A stretch of 64,000 bases of DNA from Trichobilharzia szidati. Lineage: Eukaryota > Platyhelminthes > Trematoda > Strigeidida > Schistosomatidae. The DNA lies in assembly GCA_944472155.2 (NCBI GenBank), contig OX235271.1, positions 93,447,256-93,511,255 of the forward strand, given 5' to 3'. Positions within the stretch are counted from its first letter, which is position 1, and every line of letters begins with the position of its first letter. The notes below the pieces were generated by a model that did not search any database, was not told where the DNA came from, and worked only from the letters and a program-made list of their open reading frames with translations. Below, piece by piece: positions 31,879-44,375 of the stretch. The translations under genes were made by a program, and so were the position numbers.

Positions 31879-33099
31879 TTACAATATTATTATTATATCA
31901 TTATACCACAGTAACTCAAACTTATTTTATGTCATATCACAATAGTACATGACCAGTTGTAAAAATCTTTGTTTTTTATAAGTATCATGGATAAGTAATA
32001 ATGCAACCTCATTTTCAGAAGCAAACTATTTGCTTAAATGTAAAATATTAACTTAAGGAATGTTCATATTTCTTTACATTGCATATAGATATGGCTGCAT
32101 TCATAAAGGAAACACATTCAACTTTGCCTATTTATGAATTCGGGCAATACATACATTACTGTTGTCATTGAAGTTAATGACTCATAGTTTCTTCCAGTTG
32201 TCCAGCTTTTCCATGCCTAAGGTTCATATACAGTGCATGCACTGAATTTGGCCTCAAAATCAGATGTGTGTGAGTGAATTCGTCGTTTTAAAATACATTT
32301 TATTGAAAGTTAATAGACTACCAAGGTAATAAAATTTTACCTAAACCATGAGATAGAATAAGACATATATAGTTTACGACTGTGTTGAGGATATAAGTGT
32401 TCTTCAAATACCATTTATTATGTGCTCATGTAGTTTAAACTGTAATAATTTCAAATGTTTGACATTGTTGTAAAAATTGACTAACTTGCAGATTATTATC
32501 CAACTGTTGTCATTCTTTATTGTACTTCAACATCCAGTGTGTCATGTTAGAGATACACTATAAATCTGTATTAAAAGACCATTAATAGTCTAGACGTCTC
32601 AATAGACTATAGAGTTTAGTAAGATTTAGGCCGAAGAGATTTTAAAATACACATTATTCATCCTGTCTGGCAGTCTTACTTCTGACCCCTATTTATAACA
32701 GATGGTCATTATAACATTTTTATTGACTTGACCTACTCAAGAGGTTTTGTCCAAAAAAACAAGCTTTTTGTAACATGAAAGACAGCTGTGTTGTATTTAC
32801 ACTGAATATGGTATAAAATGTTGTAAAGAAAATTGGCTGGGGTGTTTATACAACAGTTTCTCTATATCATAAGTAAAAGTGGATTTAAATCAAGCGGTGC
32901 AAAGTCTCACAACATAAGTAACATCAGAAAAGATGTAAAAAGGAGCAAACTATTCACTACTCTGAAAGCCAGTTTAATTTTTACAACTAAAAAATGTGGA
33001 ATTAACTGTTAAACATCTCATAACATATCAGCTAGCAATATATACCACGTGATAATGCATGTCATTAAACGCTTGTCATAAGTTTTGTGACAGAGAGTA
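31879..33099. other. AT-rich stretch, nothing recognised
   Basis: No feature seen. Confidence 0.55.
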
Positions 33100-33290
33100 C
33101 ATGAATCCAGAACATCACTATTGCCCTATTTGGAGTGAGTTGTCCTCAGACGTTTCAAGCTATATATGTTGAGTTCGAATGCTAATGATGAAATCCACAT
33201 GAATTCAGGTGTATTCAGCTACATGATGGGTAGTCCAGATTTTATAGCTTAATTCGCACTGTCTTCATAAACTGTAACATTATTTCAAAA
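33100..33290 (-). mobile_element. Very degenerate Smα-like plus SINE-C remains
   Basis: gaatccagaacatcac...ccctatttggagtgagttg lines up with the minus-strand Smα hammerhead region. Further right ttttatagcttaattcgcac resembles the SINE-C 3' end seen at 17428. The order is the same as at 17.25-17.60 kb. Confidence 0.4.
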
Positions 33291-35394
33291 ATATTTTTGT
33301 GGATTTTATACGCACAGATGCAGTAGTATTAGTAGGAAATAAAATGACAGCTTTTATTATGTTTACCATTCAGATGTGTAGTAGTTTATCATAAAATAAT
33401 AACAGTTTTCTAATACTAATCGTCTAAGCAAAACTTCTCTTCAGTATTAGTATAACAGTTTTTGGAAATTGAAAATGGAGCCTTTTGATGAACTTTGATT
33501 ATGCTGTGTATTAACTATGTCATGGTCATAGAGCTTGCTATAAAATTTCAGATTAAAATATCTGCTCATTCCCAAAAGTCTTTTGTAAGTACATCTTCAG
33601 CGTTTCACTAGACAATACTCTTCTTTAAGATGAATAAAGCAACAGTAATAAAGGATTCGTCTACGTTCGGACAGTAGCACTGCAAACCAAGTATAACTAC
33701 TATTCCGTTGACTATGGCTTTCAAAATTCTAAGCTCTTTGAGGTCGCAAATAAGTAGGAAGATGTAAAGGACAGTGAAGTAGTTCTTGCAATCTTCAATA
33801 ATTGTACACACGAGGTTGTTTTGAAACTACGGTTCGTTTACTTTTCCAGAAGTGGTTGCACTGCTGACGATAGTTGCTACTCGATCCGTTAATAAAGTTT
33901 TATTATCTAAGCGAAAAACTTGTTTACTTTGTGTGAAGTTTTTTAACTCACTTAGAACTACAATAATATCTGCATCACTGAAGTTCCAATGAGTGTGTTA
34001 ATTGAATTCAATACCAATAAGGCTACTTTTCATCTGCTAATTGGCTGAATCAAAATCTGAATACTAGCCCATAAACCTCGAATAACATAAGTCATGCATT
34101 TTATACTAGATTTTATAAGTTACTTTCAATTTTAGTATTGATAAGACTTGTTGCAGATACTCGTGGTAGTCTGCACTGAAAACTCCCTTGAACAAGGGTT
34201 TAGAGTTCATAGCTTTTCTGTTGAACCATAATTTCAAATAAGTCTTAATAATTCCCTTGGAGACAAAATTTATCATTTTAAATGGACAAAACAAATGCTA
34301 GTTGCTCCCTGGTATCCAATAATTATCTAACTGAGGTTGGTTTATTACGAAATCTATTTCAAAATATTCACTGTACTGTTATACCATTTGTCGAAAAACT
34401 TAATTAGAGTATTTTCCAACTAATTTGACTTAAATGAATGTATACCTAATAAAAAGCTGTACACTATATGTACAATTATAAGACATTTTCATGATGAAGG
34501 AATTATCAGTGATCATTTGAAATCAATCAGAAAATTTTTTGGGGAATCTTTACTGATATCAGAAAACTGTTATTACCATAACAAGCAGTGCAAGGGTCTT
34601 TAATTACTAAATTACTTAGTAGTATACTTCAATGTTGACTACTACTATTAATTTACTTTCGTTGGTTTCACCTCCACATATTATCTGGTCCGAGTAGGAT
34701 TTCATTGGAAAACTGCAAGAAGCGATTAAATAGGGAAGAGTGAATAATTTCGCTGATTTCCCTAAGCAAAATATGATTTCTAATCCCTAGCATATGCTTG
34801 ACTCTCCCAAGGTATGTTTATTACATATTACACGTTAAGCGATTAGTTAATTATTTAAGTAGATTGAAGTAAGTAAAATAGTATTATTTTCAGCTCTCAT
34901 GGTTAAGTCAGCAAACACTGGTAAAGTGACATAATTAAAAGATTAGCCTTCAGTCATTAATACAACTATCTCATAGTCTTAAGCATTATATTATGAACCA
35001 TTTCTTGTATTATGGTTTATTTTATTAATAATTCTGATGAGCATCTATGAGAAAATAAGTGAAAGGTGTGAATAATTTTCAGTATAGTGGGACAAAACGC
35101 CTTTCCTCACATATGAGGTAATTCATTCTCTAGTGTATTTACCCAGCTGCACTTTAGATTTTTATTCACAAACTAGTGTACAATAAACATTTCACTAAGT
35201 CAATAGAATTTTGGGAAAAATATTCAAGTTACCATATTGAGTCAAAGAAGACACGTTATATGATACAAGAGAAGTTTTGATGTCAAGTCACTGTCACTCA
35301 AAGTCAATATTTGGAACACAAACTGATATTTTTCGATTTTTTCGCCTCAATGACTATTTGAAGATCATTTATTTCAAAAGATAAAGGTGTATTC
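33291..35394. other. AT-rich stretch, nothing recognised
   Basis: No coding signal or known repeat found. Confidence 0.55.
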
Positions 35395-35660
35395 TCTCAG
35401 TCGGTGAATTTTTGTTCGGGCCTGGGATATGAGGGTAAAAGCGTGCGCAGTTTTCCGTTCAAAACTGGACAAAGTGGGCTGTTTTCGGTTGTAACATACG
35501 TAAACTGGGAAAAAGTGGGACAATTAAATTTTTCGGGACGTGGCCAGTATGGGTAAAGTGGGTTAATTATGTAGCATTTTAACCTCCTTTTGCCCACGTC
35601 TTCACTGATCAAATTTACCCATTTAGCCCACGTTTCGCCTACATTACCCAGGTGCATTCT
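35395..35660. repeat. Composition island with repeated gggtaaa / agtggg words
   Basis: About 265 bases with more G and C than the surrounding DNA and recurring words: gagggtaaaag, aaagtgggct, aaaaagtgggac, gggtaaagtgggtt, then in reverse sense ttgcccacg, tttacccattt, agcccacgt, cattaccca. The change of sense near 35580 gives a loosely inverted layout. Class unknown. Confidence 0.5.
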
Positions 35661-35769
35661 CTGACTGGTTTGTTGTCTGCATTACTAATTAGATACCAAC
35701 TTGTTATTTATAATTTACTTATTAAATGGTGCTTAGGTAAATATGGTATGTGTAGCGTCAGTCTATTCA

Positions 35770-36085
35770 GCAACAAGGAACCCTGGAAACGAATCAACAG
35801 ATATGCTGAAGAAAATGGGAATGGAGCGGCAACATGTCAAGGAGGACCATTGAGTGACACCACGCTCCAGACAATCCATCGAGTTTAGTCCGAGTAGGAA
35901 ACGACGAGATCGGCGTCAACCGAAAAATGACATGATCTGGGATCATGCCAACAAGAAATGAAAGTTTATGGGCATATCTTTAAGCCAACTTAAAAAGGAC
36001 TGCAGAGGAGAGGATGAAATAGCGATGTGCTGTTGAAGCCCCATGTTTTATTTTAACCCCAAGGGAATAAAAATGATAATTCACT
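35770..36085 (+). pseudogene. RTE-like LINE 3' end, degenerate
   Basis: Plus strand: caacaaggaaccctggaaac, then gctgaagaaaatgggaatgg and ccattgagtgacaccacgct follow the LINE ORF end. It finishes at ttgaagccccatgttttatt and ccaagggaataaaaatgat. Stops break the frame. Confidence 0.7.
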
Positions 36086-36845
36086 GAGATACGCACACTA
36101 TCTATCTTTGAAGTATTCTCATGTATTATGGTCTATCCGGTTAGAAGTGGCCACGAAAATTTCTTTACTAAGTGAAATACCAGTGTACACTAAATTGTTT
36201 AGACATGAATCTTTCACTATTTGACAGAAGTAATTAAAATGAAAATTCAAGTTAAGGGTCCACTGGGAATTTTCAATCACAGCACTTTATCACAAAATGT
36301 CACGTCCACAACTACCATTATAATTTATCGAAATGACCTTTTGCCAAAAGTTTTTTAATATTATCAATTTATAGGTTGTTCTTCCTCCTGTCATCTATAT
36401 GCGCACATATAAAGTAGTTCACACACTTGTTTGTTTGTTTATTTTATGTAGATTTTTGTGGATTCCTTTGTATTATGTACACATGAATATAAAATGATAA
36501 AAGAAACCAAGGCCTGAATTCATTTTATTAATCAACATCAGTTTACCTATAATCATAGTGACTGGATGTTTGTATTTGCCCTATCAACGTACACAAGACA
36601 ACTGACAAATAATAAAAAAACAATTTACAAAAAGTAGTATTAATCAACTACCCACTGTATATTTGTATGCATAATGCGACTGACATCTTTTCTAACTTGA
36701 AACAAAATTTGAAAACTGTCAAACATTGTCATACTTTAATACAGACGTCTAAAGAATTTTCACTACTTATCCTAGTTTCATCTTGATGTGTTATTTACAT
36801 TCGGCTATTACAATCAGTTCCCATGTCTACTCAGTTTAAAAGTAA
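36086..36845. other. AT-rich stretch, nothing recognised
   Basis: No feature seen. Confidence 0.55.
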
Positions 36846-37322
36846 CACTAGAACGAAACGGATGTCTAGTACACCCTGGTTATCAATGTTTCTCTAGCTG
36901 ATATCAATCCGTGGTCAAACTTGAAGAGCAAATCAAATCCCTACAAATCAACTCTTGAAAATTAATCGGATACTCGCTAGTGACTGGCTACAGAATGGAG
37001 GTTCCTGGAGTTCTGTTGAGAAGTCATGACCAGTGGGGGCCATCCTGTAGGGAGTGAAGACAAATGCTCGTCGATGATATTGTCTAGTGGTCGCGTTAAA
37101 ATCATGAACTGGTAGAAGTAACAATTCATGGGCTGGTCACTGAGTCGTGTCCCAGTGGCTGAATGGTCTACGACCTTGCCTTGTAGCCGGAAGGCCCGTG
37201 GTTCCAAACCCAGCAGGTGAGTACCACCGATAAGCCTCAAACTAGGACGAGAGAGAGATCCAGTAGATCACAGTTTTCAATGGTTCTATAACTAATATCA
37301 ATCCGTGGTCACACTTGAAAAA
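36846..37322 (+). mobile_element. Thr-HHR SINE with tail-body-tail layout
   Basis: The plus copy starts inside a hammerhead (cactagaacgaaacggatgt, equivalent to the 3' half) and runs through a tail (gctgatatcaatccgtggtc at 36897-36916, aaatccctacaaatcaac), the whole body, the tRNA-Thr-like head (gccttgtagccggaaggcc) and a second, damaged hammerhead (37225-37265). It ends in the same tail (aactaatatcaatccgtgg). The roughly 390-base spacing between the two hammerhead sites would be one unit of a tandem template. Two SINE copies in tandem is the alternative. Confidence 0.75.
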
Positions 37323-37384
37323 ATCTTATTTCCTTAATATTTCCCAGTAATGAAAAACACTAGCACTTCTTCATATCTACATAT

Positions 37385-37605
37385 GTGCATCGGTAGCTCA
37401 ATGGAGGACTGCTCTGCAGCGATGCATGCATTCCTGGTTCGATTCCCGGGTGATGCACTCCTATATCTGACTTAGGTTACCAGCCTGAAGAAGGAGGGAA
37501 GTTATGCATGAGGCTAGCAACCTCACTCCATAAAGAAAAACAACACCATCGGTACTTTAGTTTCAGAGCTTGAAACCGTGTTCCACTCAAAACTCAAGGA
37601 ATGAA
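37385..37605 (+). mobile_element. tRNA-Gly-derived SINE
   Basis: Head with acceptor-like GTGCATC/GATGCAC pairing, A box gtagctcaatgg, B box tggttcgattccc at 37434-37446, middle catgaggctagcaacctcac, end gtgttccactcaaaactcaa. Slightly diverged. Confidence 0.8.
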
Positions 37606-40256
37606 GACATTATGTCTCCATAATGATTATATTGCTTAAATTCAAAATCCACCATTTTGCTGATGCTCGAAAATGTGCACAAAAAGACATAGATCCCCTA
37701 TTAAGACTGACACATATTCTTAAGAGTTTTAATTAATGGCCTGAATCATAGATTTCCAGGATCGTTCAACAGTACCCACTTGGGACTTCAGGAGTAATTG
37801 AATAGGTATGATTCCAAAGTATTGGCAATATAACAAGAGACTGTTAAAAATCTTTAAATACACAACAATAGGGACATTTTTAAAAACACACAAAGCTCCA
37901 AGAATATAAAAACAAAGTTTCTGCTGTGTTAATTTAAATGTGTAGGCATACCTCAGTTAGATTTTACTGGCTAAGGCATAATTAAAACAACGAAAATATC
38001 TTAATATGTATATTAATTTACATATGTTAGAGAAAAGGCTTTAAATATTCCGTGCTAGGCAATGACTTCTACGGTAACTGTTGTCTTCTAATACAGATTT
38101 TCATACACGATTTTGATGTGTGAATACAGAAGTAAAAGTGGGAGCTAAATCTTCACTTCAAAGAATGGCGAATATATTCTAAAGCTGATGAAATCTTGAG
38201 GTCGATAAAATAAATTTGCCTGCAGTTCTAGTTGCTTTATTTCACCAGCTGTTTCAAACCCAAGACACTCAACCAGTTAGGCTTAATCGTCTTCCCTAGA
38301 GAACTTTGTGATTAACAGGACTTGTTGTACAGCAAGTCACAAACCAGTTCAATAAATGTTCACCAACCAACAGTACTCATTAAGTGAATAGAGGAATAAT
38401 GAAGGGAAATTTAATGTAAAATATTTAGTAGGTAGCGTGTTTGTCAATGAAAGTAAATAGTTTACGCTTCACTACATCTGAAACTTGTTGAATTTCCGTG
38501 TAATTTACTTTCATAATGAGACTCGAATGTGACATATTTTTACTCTTGCATGGACTAACTCTTGTCTGCCGAATTTATTCAGCAGTCAGGCGAATAAACA
38601 CATTTCCGCCAGGTGGTAAATACTTCAGCATGCATAAATAATGTCTTATCAAAAGGAAAGTAAGCTACTTTTGATGTGTAGAATTCACTTTTACATTTCT
38701 GTTTTGATTGATGAAACTCACTTAACAATTGCTGTCTGTCGTCTCTTTCTCTCTCTCTCTCTCTACTGATTTTTACTTCTTTTTCGCCTAATGTAATTTG
38801 CAGAGTCATTAACAGTTATTTTGTCTACTCGAAATTATTCGTTGGAAAAGGGTATTTAATGACTCTGTCTTACAAACTTACCCTGCTAAATACCTCATTT
38901 GTAAAGATAATGACCCATAAAAAACACACAATAAAAACGAACTTATTCACGTGTAAATGTAGTGTATGTGTAGGCGAATTTGACTACGGAAATTTTATTC
39001 TACATAGTTGAACATGCGTTGAGTAGCCTGTTAAAAATAACAATCGAAATGATGATTTATGAAAGAAATAATTTCGTCTATGTAGCATATCTCCCTTTAA
39101 CTACGAGTACTAAACAAAGTGTATGTTGATTGAGCAAAATTCTTTTCTCTAATTCATTCTAAATATCTCGATAATTAGGTAGTAGAAAAGAATAAGGTAT
39201 TCCAGGGAGAAGGTTTCGAATAAAATAATATAGTTTAAATGAAGAAAATAAGTGTGCGCATTTTGTTACTAGCTAGCTACTAATATATATCATTATTTTC
39301 TGGAACAGATCCTTTGCCAACACAACTTACAGTCTTTTGAAGGCTATTCTCTCCAGAGGGTGATAAATGGTGCTGTGAAATGCACTGGTAGGGAGTGGTT
39401 TAATATTATCTTTCTAAAAGCTAAAATGAAGCTGAAAATGCAATGTGGCTTTACCTACACAACAACTTTCTAAACTTGATAAATGGCAAATTTGTTTTTC
39501 TGTGTGTGAAACGAAATTCCAATTGAGTCAGCATACTTATCACGCTAATGAGCCATGCAATTTTAACTCTGAAATACTTTTACACCGATATTATTCTTAG
39601 TGTGGCGTGTGCTACTGATAAGATTTATCAGTAGTATATAAAGAGACGTTCATTGGCATAAAAACATCAAATAGCAGGCAGATAGATTTGATGTTAGCGA
39701 AAGCAAATGATACAGTGTTGTAGGGATACATGGGAGACGTGAAAGGAACACAAAGAAACACAATATGAAGGAAGACCAGAGACAGCACAATACGAAGATC
39801 TGTGCAAATGGTGCGTTGAAGATAAGGTGTACATAATTTGGCTATATGGAGATACCAAATTGTCAATAAAAATTCCTTAACCAAGTCTTTCGTCTTCCAC
39901 CGTTTCACTGGTACTTAAACATCAAAAATATGTACTCAGGAGAATTAGGAAATAAATAAAAGGAAGAAGCATTTCATTGCTCTGCAAACTTAGTTCCGTT
40001 TGGTGTTTATTTTTATTTTTGAGCATTGTACTAAAGAATGTGAAAGATTACTAAATTAGATCCTGTAGACACTTTTAGGCTGAGGAATAATGTAGAACTC
40101 CAATAAAGTTCAAGCTATAGTTTTCAGAAAACTGTACGCAAATTCCTCACGATTAAAGTTATCAAATCTAAGCGTAAATCAACAAAGTAATGATATTCAC
40201 ACTTTCAAAGCTTATTTGCATTTAGATATCATTGTTCTCTTTCAGTTAGACGGTAG
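37606..40256. other. AT-rich stretch, nothing recognised
   Basis: No repeat family or supported coding region. A short TC microsatellite lies at 38745-38764. Confidence 0.5.
38745..38764. repeat. TC microsatellite
   Basis: About 20 bases of alternating T and C. Confidence 0.8.
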
Positions 40257-40435
40257 TTTTCAGATTTGACCACGGACTGATATCAGTTAGGGAACCATTG
40301 AAAACATGGAGTACTGGACAGCTGTTTCATACTAGTTTGGGACTCACAAGTCCAGTACTTCTTGGACAGACATCAATCCGTGGTTATATTTCAAACAAAT
40401 TAAATCTCTGCTAAGTAACTGTTGAAAACAGTAGC
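40257..40435. mobile_element. Thr-HHR SINE fold-back
   Basis: A minus-strand tail and hammerhead 3' half (tgaccacggactgatatcag, actggacagctgtttcatac) meet plus-strand sequence (tccagtacttcttggacaga, then catcaatccgtggttatatt). The tails are inverted copies around a centre near 40350-40370. Confidence 0.7.
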
Positions 40436-41444
40436 TTTGTCACACTTTAAGGAATTCTAGTACGGATAGACGACTTCAGTAATTTTAGGAGTTTGTTCAA
40501 GAAGTACAGGTGCTATATAACCTTGATCCAAAAGGATAGTGTGCAATATGTTTTACTCTTTTTCAGGCAGTACTTTTCGGTCAATCAGTAGATATAGACT
40601 TACATAACCATCCATCAACTAATTTGTATCTTTTAATTTAAATTATCTAGCACTGGTTTTAGATGCAGGATGCACACACCATAGTCATGTGTGGAGTAAG
40701 TCAATGTATTCACATCAAATGATTTATGAATAGCAAAAGTTGCCAGAATTTATTTCATAGTGTACACACCAGAATCGATGATTGCATGTACAATAAATAA
40801 AGTGCCTTCTTCAATTATAACACTTTTACTTTATGGGATTTGTTCGTTTTTTCATCTTCAGATGCTGTACTATGTGGATACTACGATAAATATCACAACA
40901 GAAATGTTTAATTTATGGTCACTAAATCAAATATAAGGAAAATATCTCTGTGTATACAATAGGGGCTCTACTTCATAGGCGTAGAATATATGCATTTATC
41001 CAAAAATATCAATTCTTCTGTTTTGTCACTCTATAAGAAAGATATAGATGGAAAGCCCATATGTTTGTTTGCCGATGGTTAAGAAAGAAGGAACACGAAA
41101 AAAACGTAAATGTTATTCAAATATATATATGTATATAGTAAATATTGTTTCGTGTTAAAGTTAATATTGGTAAAGGCACTTAATAGACCTGATCCACATT
41201 TTTTTAAACTTATGTATAAAAATTAGTTCATGCATATCTTAAAAATAATATATATATATATTGTTATTAAAATAAAGTTAATTACTAATTTGATTAATTT
41301 GATAAATTCGCAATTTCTTGTTTTAATTATAATTCTCACACAATGAACAACAACACAACCAGTTAGAATCTTAAAAACCAATACATAAACTAATTCTTTC
41401 ATCTGAATCTTGTTGTATTTCGAGTGAACAGAAATTTCCCATGA
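40436..41444. other. AT-rich stretch, nothing recognised
   Basis: Includes TA microsatellites near 41121 and 41250. Confidence 0.5.
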
Positions 41445-41930
41445 GTTTAGAACAAACGATTAGTCGCTTTCTATTCCAGTTCTACTCGACAGCGCGTCTA
41501 GCTTGCGATGTCACTCAACAGTCTCCACAGTGTATATGCAGTTCATCTCTACTTCCTTCTATGTATTTGTATGATAAAAGGTTCTTCACTAGTTGCATGT
41601 CAAAGATCGTTGTTGCTTGTCTTTTGCTACCGGTCTTGGTTGGCCTTGAAATCTTCAGCCGTACCAACCCTTGTAGTTAAAAGGATACCACCTAGGTAAG
41701 TAAAGGAGACGATATCCTCTTGATTTACCTAATTGACAGTAATTGACTTTTATTGTTGGTAGTCTGGTATCATCATCATCGTATCTCCTCCAAATACGTT
41801 CACCTGAAGTTCTATCTTCTCCATCCCCTTTTTATCCATTCTGGTTATATGATCTTCAATATCGAGAGACTGTGGGTGTTGATGAAAGCCTGAAGCCTGT
41901 GGTTCTTTCTGGTTTCAATATTTGCTGTTT
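41445..41930 (-). pseudogene. Degenerate, rearranged RTE-like LINE fragment
   Basis: Minus-strand landmarks are present but diverged: tctagcttgcgatgtcactc, ctacttccttctatgtattt, gatcgttgttgcttg, and ccacctaggtaagtaaagga (YLGG/S region). The block at 41825-41900 (ttctggttatatgatcttca) repeats an earlier part of the ORF end out of order, so the copy is rearranged or double. Confidence 0.6.
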
Positions 41931-42019
41931 GCACATTTCAGACACGCATCTGTGTATAGATGCAGTGTGTTGAGTCCCTACTTCTGCCCTAGACTTAGAA
42001 TAGAAAGGAGGGATAAAAC

Positions 42020-42420
42020 ATACCTGATGCGCACTAGTGACTGGCACTGTTCAGGCAGTGACCTAGGGTTCTAGTTGGAAGCCGTGACCAGTAGGGTACA
42101 GCAGGTTGAAGGTGAGGCAGTAACTCGTCCAAGAAGACATTGCGAAGTGGTCGCGCTATATCGTGAATTGGCTGAAGTTGGAATTCATGGGCTGGCCATC
42201 GGATTGGATCCCAGTGTCTACGAGCTCGCTAGCCTTGTAACCAGAACGTCCTGGGTTCGAACTCATGTGGTAGGTGCGCACTGCTGAAGCGTTCCAAACC
42301 AGGATGAAACAGTTGTCCAGTACTCCCTGCAGGTTTTCCAATAGTTCTCTAAATGATGTCAGCTCATGATGAAATCCTCCAACCAATCAAACATAATCCC
42401 TACAAAACCAATACTTGAAC
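42020..42420 (+). mobile_element. Thr-HHR SINE, full unit
   Basis: Plus copy: body (gcgcactagtgactggcac, ggtcgcgctatatcgtgaat), tRNA-Thr-like head (gccttgtaaccagaacgtcc, B box tgggttcgaactc at 42252-42264), hammerhead (42278-42325) and tail ending aatccctacaaaaccaatac. The hammerhead core is CTGAAGC, with C at the A9 position. Stem II GTTCC/AGGAT keeps most pairs and GAAA is intact. Confidence 0.85.
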
Positions 42421-42767
42421 GTTTACTTTTCGTTTTTTTATCTCATATGTACCTTTCCTTTGTTGTTACAATATTTATTATTATATTCACTTTGAATAGT
42501 TTCCAGTATAATTTTACTTGCTTCCTTTATTATTTTAATCCGATACAATTTTCACCACCTTTGTCTCTCTCTCTTATCAAACTTCTCGCTGTGTTACGTA
42601 ATGCTTTTATTTGTATACCATTCCTATTAGTTCTATTACCCTTACACCTGTTTCCGGGATCTATACATTCTACAAGCCATTTTATATATATTAAATAACC
42701 CATTTTATCACTTGATTTTAAACTATGATAATAATATTCACCAACACTGTTTGGCAATTCAAATTAT
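42421..42767. other. AT-rich stretch, nothing recognised
   Basis: Hydrophobic-looking chance frames only. Confidence 0.5.
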
Positions 42768-43003
42768 TGGTGCGTTGGTAGCTCAGCGGTTAGAATGCCT
42801 ACCATCGGCGTCTGTGGTTCGAAGTTTTATTCTCGGCCGACGCACTCCTTTACCTCGCTAAACCGGTAATAAGAAACCGGAAAAGAAGGAAGTTTGAGGG
42901 TAAGGCTAGCGACCCAAACGAGTAAAAAAAAACATCACTGCTACTGAATCTTCAAAGCTATAGTTTGAAGCTCTATGTTCTACTAGGAACGTGAAGGAAT
43001 GAA
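42768..43003 (+). mobile_element. tRNA-Gly-derived SINE
   Basis: Head gtgcgttggtagctcagcgg, damaged B box (gtggttcgaagttt), acceptor-like end cgacgcac, middle gtaaggctagcgaccc, end ttctactaggaacgtgaagg with an AT tail. Confidence 0.8.
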
Positions 43004-43964
43004 ATCGATAATAATAGTTCACATTGTTATCATACGTATTCATACTTATTGGTTAAATTTTCTCTTAAAAACCATATATATGTACAATTTCAAAGCATGA
43101 TAATACATTCCTTGGAATGAATCTCTTTGGTGAAAAAAATGCATTCTCCAATTTTAGAACAGGAATTACTAAAATATTCAACTTTTGTCACTAACTTCTA
43201 AATAAATGCCATGCAAAATTAAATAGACATCTTCAATAACTTTTTTCTTTAACTAACCGACATTAATTTTTCATTACCTTTGTGCTAAGGAGTTTAAGTC
43301 ATGCTGTAGTTTACAGCTGTATCCGTCGAATCCAACAAACACTTTGAAAAATAAATAGATAAATAGATGGTCCCACAAAACGAAAAATTTGATTTATTTA
43401 TAATCCTGTTTTTACAGTGAAATATTTGCGATTGTAGCCGCAAAACATTTGTGACATAAACTACAACATACATCTTCAAAGAAGTTCATAATTTTTAAAA
43501 GGTATATTTACCGATCCTTTAGATTAAATACATTAATTCTGATAAAAGTGAAAAATAAGGTTTTATTGAAATACCACGACATTATTCTCATCATTTTCAA
43601 AAGAATATAACCGTATAAACATTTTTTTAAATGAACGTCCTGTGTTTCTTTTCAGTCAAAATTATCATCGTTATGTTTTCATCTATTTCGAAGAAGCTAT
43701 GAGCTGATGTTATCAGAACCTATGATATTACCTTCATTATCTTCCTTAAATATATTATTCACCCTACATATAAAGAAAAGCTGATTTTAAAAGTGGAAAA
43801 ATCACTTTTCTGTGATTCTCCTTTTGCAAACCTTTAGAAAAACATATACCGAAAATAGTATATACATGTAGAATTGTCTATTCGTGAATGACACATCAGG
43901 CTGAAACCTTATTTCCTTCAAGTCAACGTATCAAACGTTAAGACACTTTTTGATTTTATCAAGT
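43004..43964. other. AT-rich stretch, nothing recognised
   Basis: No feature seen. Confidence 0.55.
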
Positions 43965-44375
43965 TGAAGGTTTTCGATTACAGAGTTCAACCAGTGTCAC
44001 TTCAACTGTTCTATATGATTCAGAAACTTGGTGAGTCACGGAAATCATTGCCAGCAGATTATTGCAGGCTTTCATCAACAGCTGCTTATACCCCATACTG
44101 AAGATCGGATGACCAGAAAAAATTAGCAACAAGGAACACTGTGGCAGCAAACCAACCAAGAACTCATAACCCAACAAATACGCCGAGTAAAAACGGAGGT
44201 GTACAGGACACAAAATAAGAAGACCATAGGATAGCATGGGGAGTCAGACTTTCGGGTGGAACCCGAATGGGGAAAACAATTTAGGCGTCCGAGAATGAAA
44301 CAGAGGAGATCATGTGACGAAGAAACGAAAGCTTATTATTAAGTTTGACTAGGGACTTAAAGGGATAACAATAAT
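43965..44375 (+). pseudogene. RTE-like LINE 3' end, degenerate
   Basis: Plus strand: ctatatgattcagaaacttg (YxSET), caggctttcatcaacagctg (FINS), ggagatcatgtgacgaagaa (RRSCDEE). It ends gggacttaaagggataacaa. Diverged and frame-broken. Confidence 0.7.

Noticed and set aside
37385..37460. Possible true tRNA gene (acceptor arms pair well)
   Set aside because: Part of the tRNA-Gly SINE with the full body and LINE-like tail.
39625..39660. TATA-box-like tagtatataaagag as a promoter
   Set aside because: AT-rich DNA makes such words by chance and no gene follows.
42366..42698. Hydrophobic 110-codon plus-strand frame as a membrane protein
   Set aside because: Starts in a SINE tail and consists of T/C-rich low-complexity sequence; no conserved pattern.
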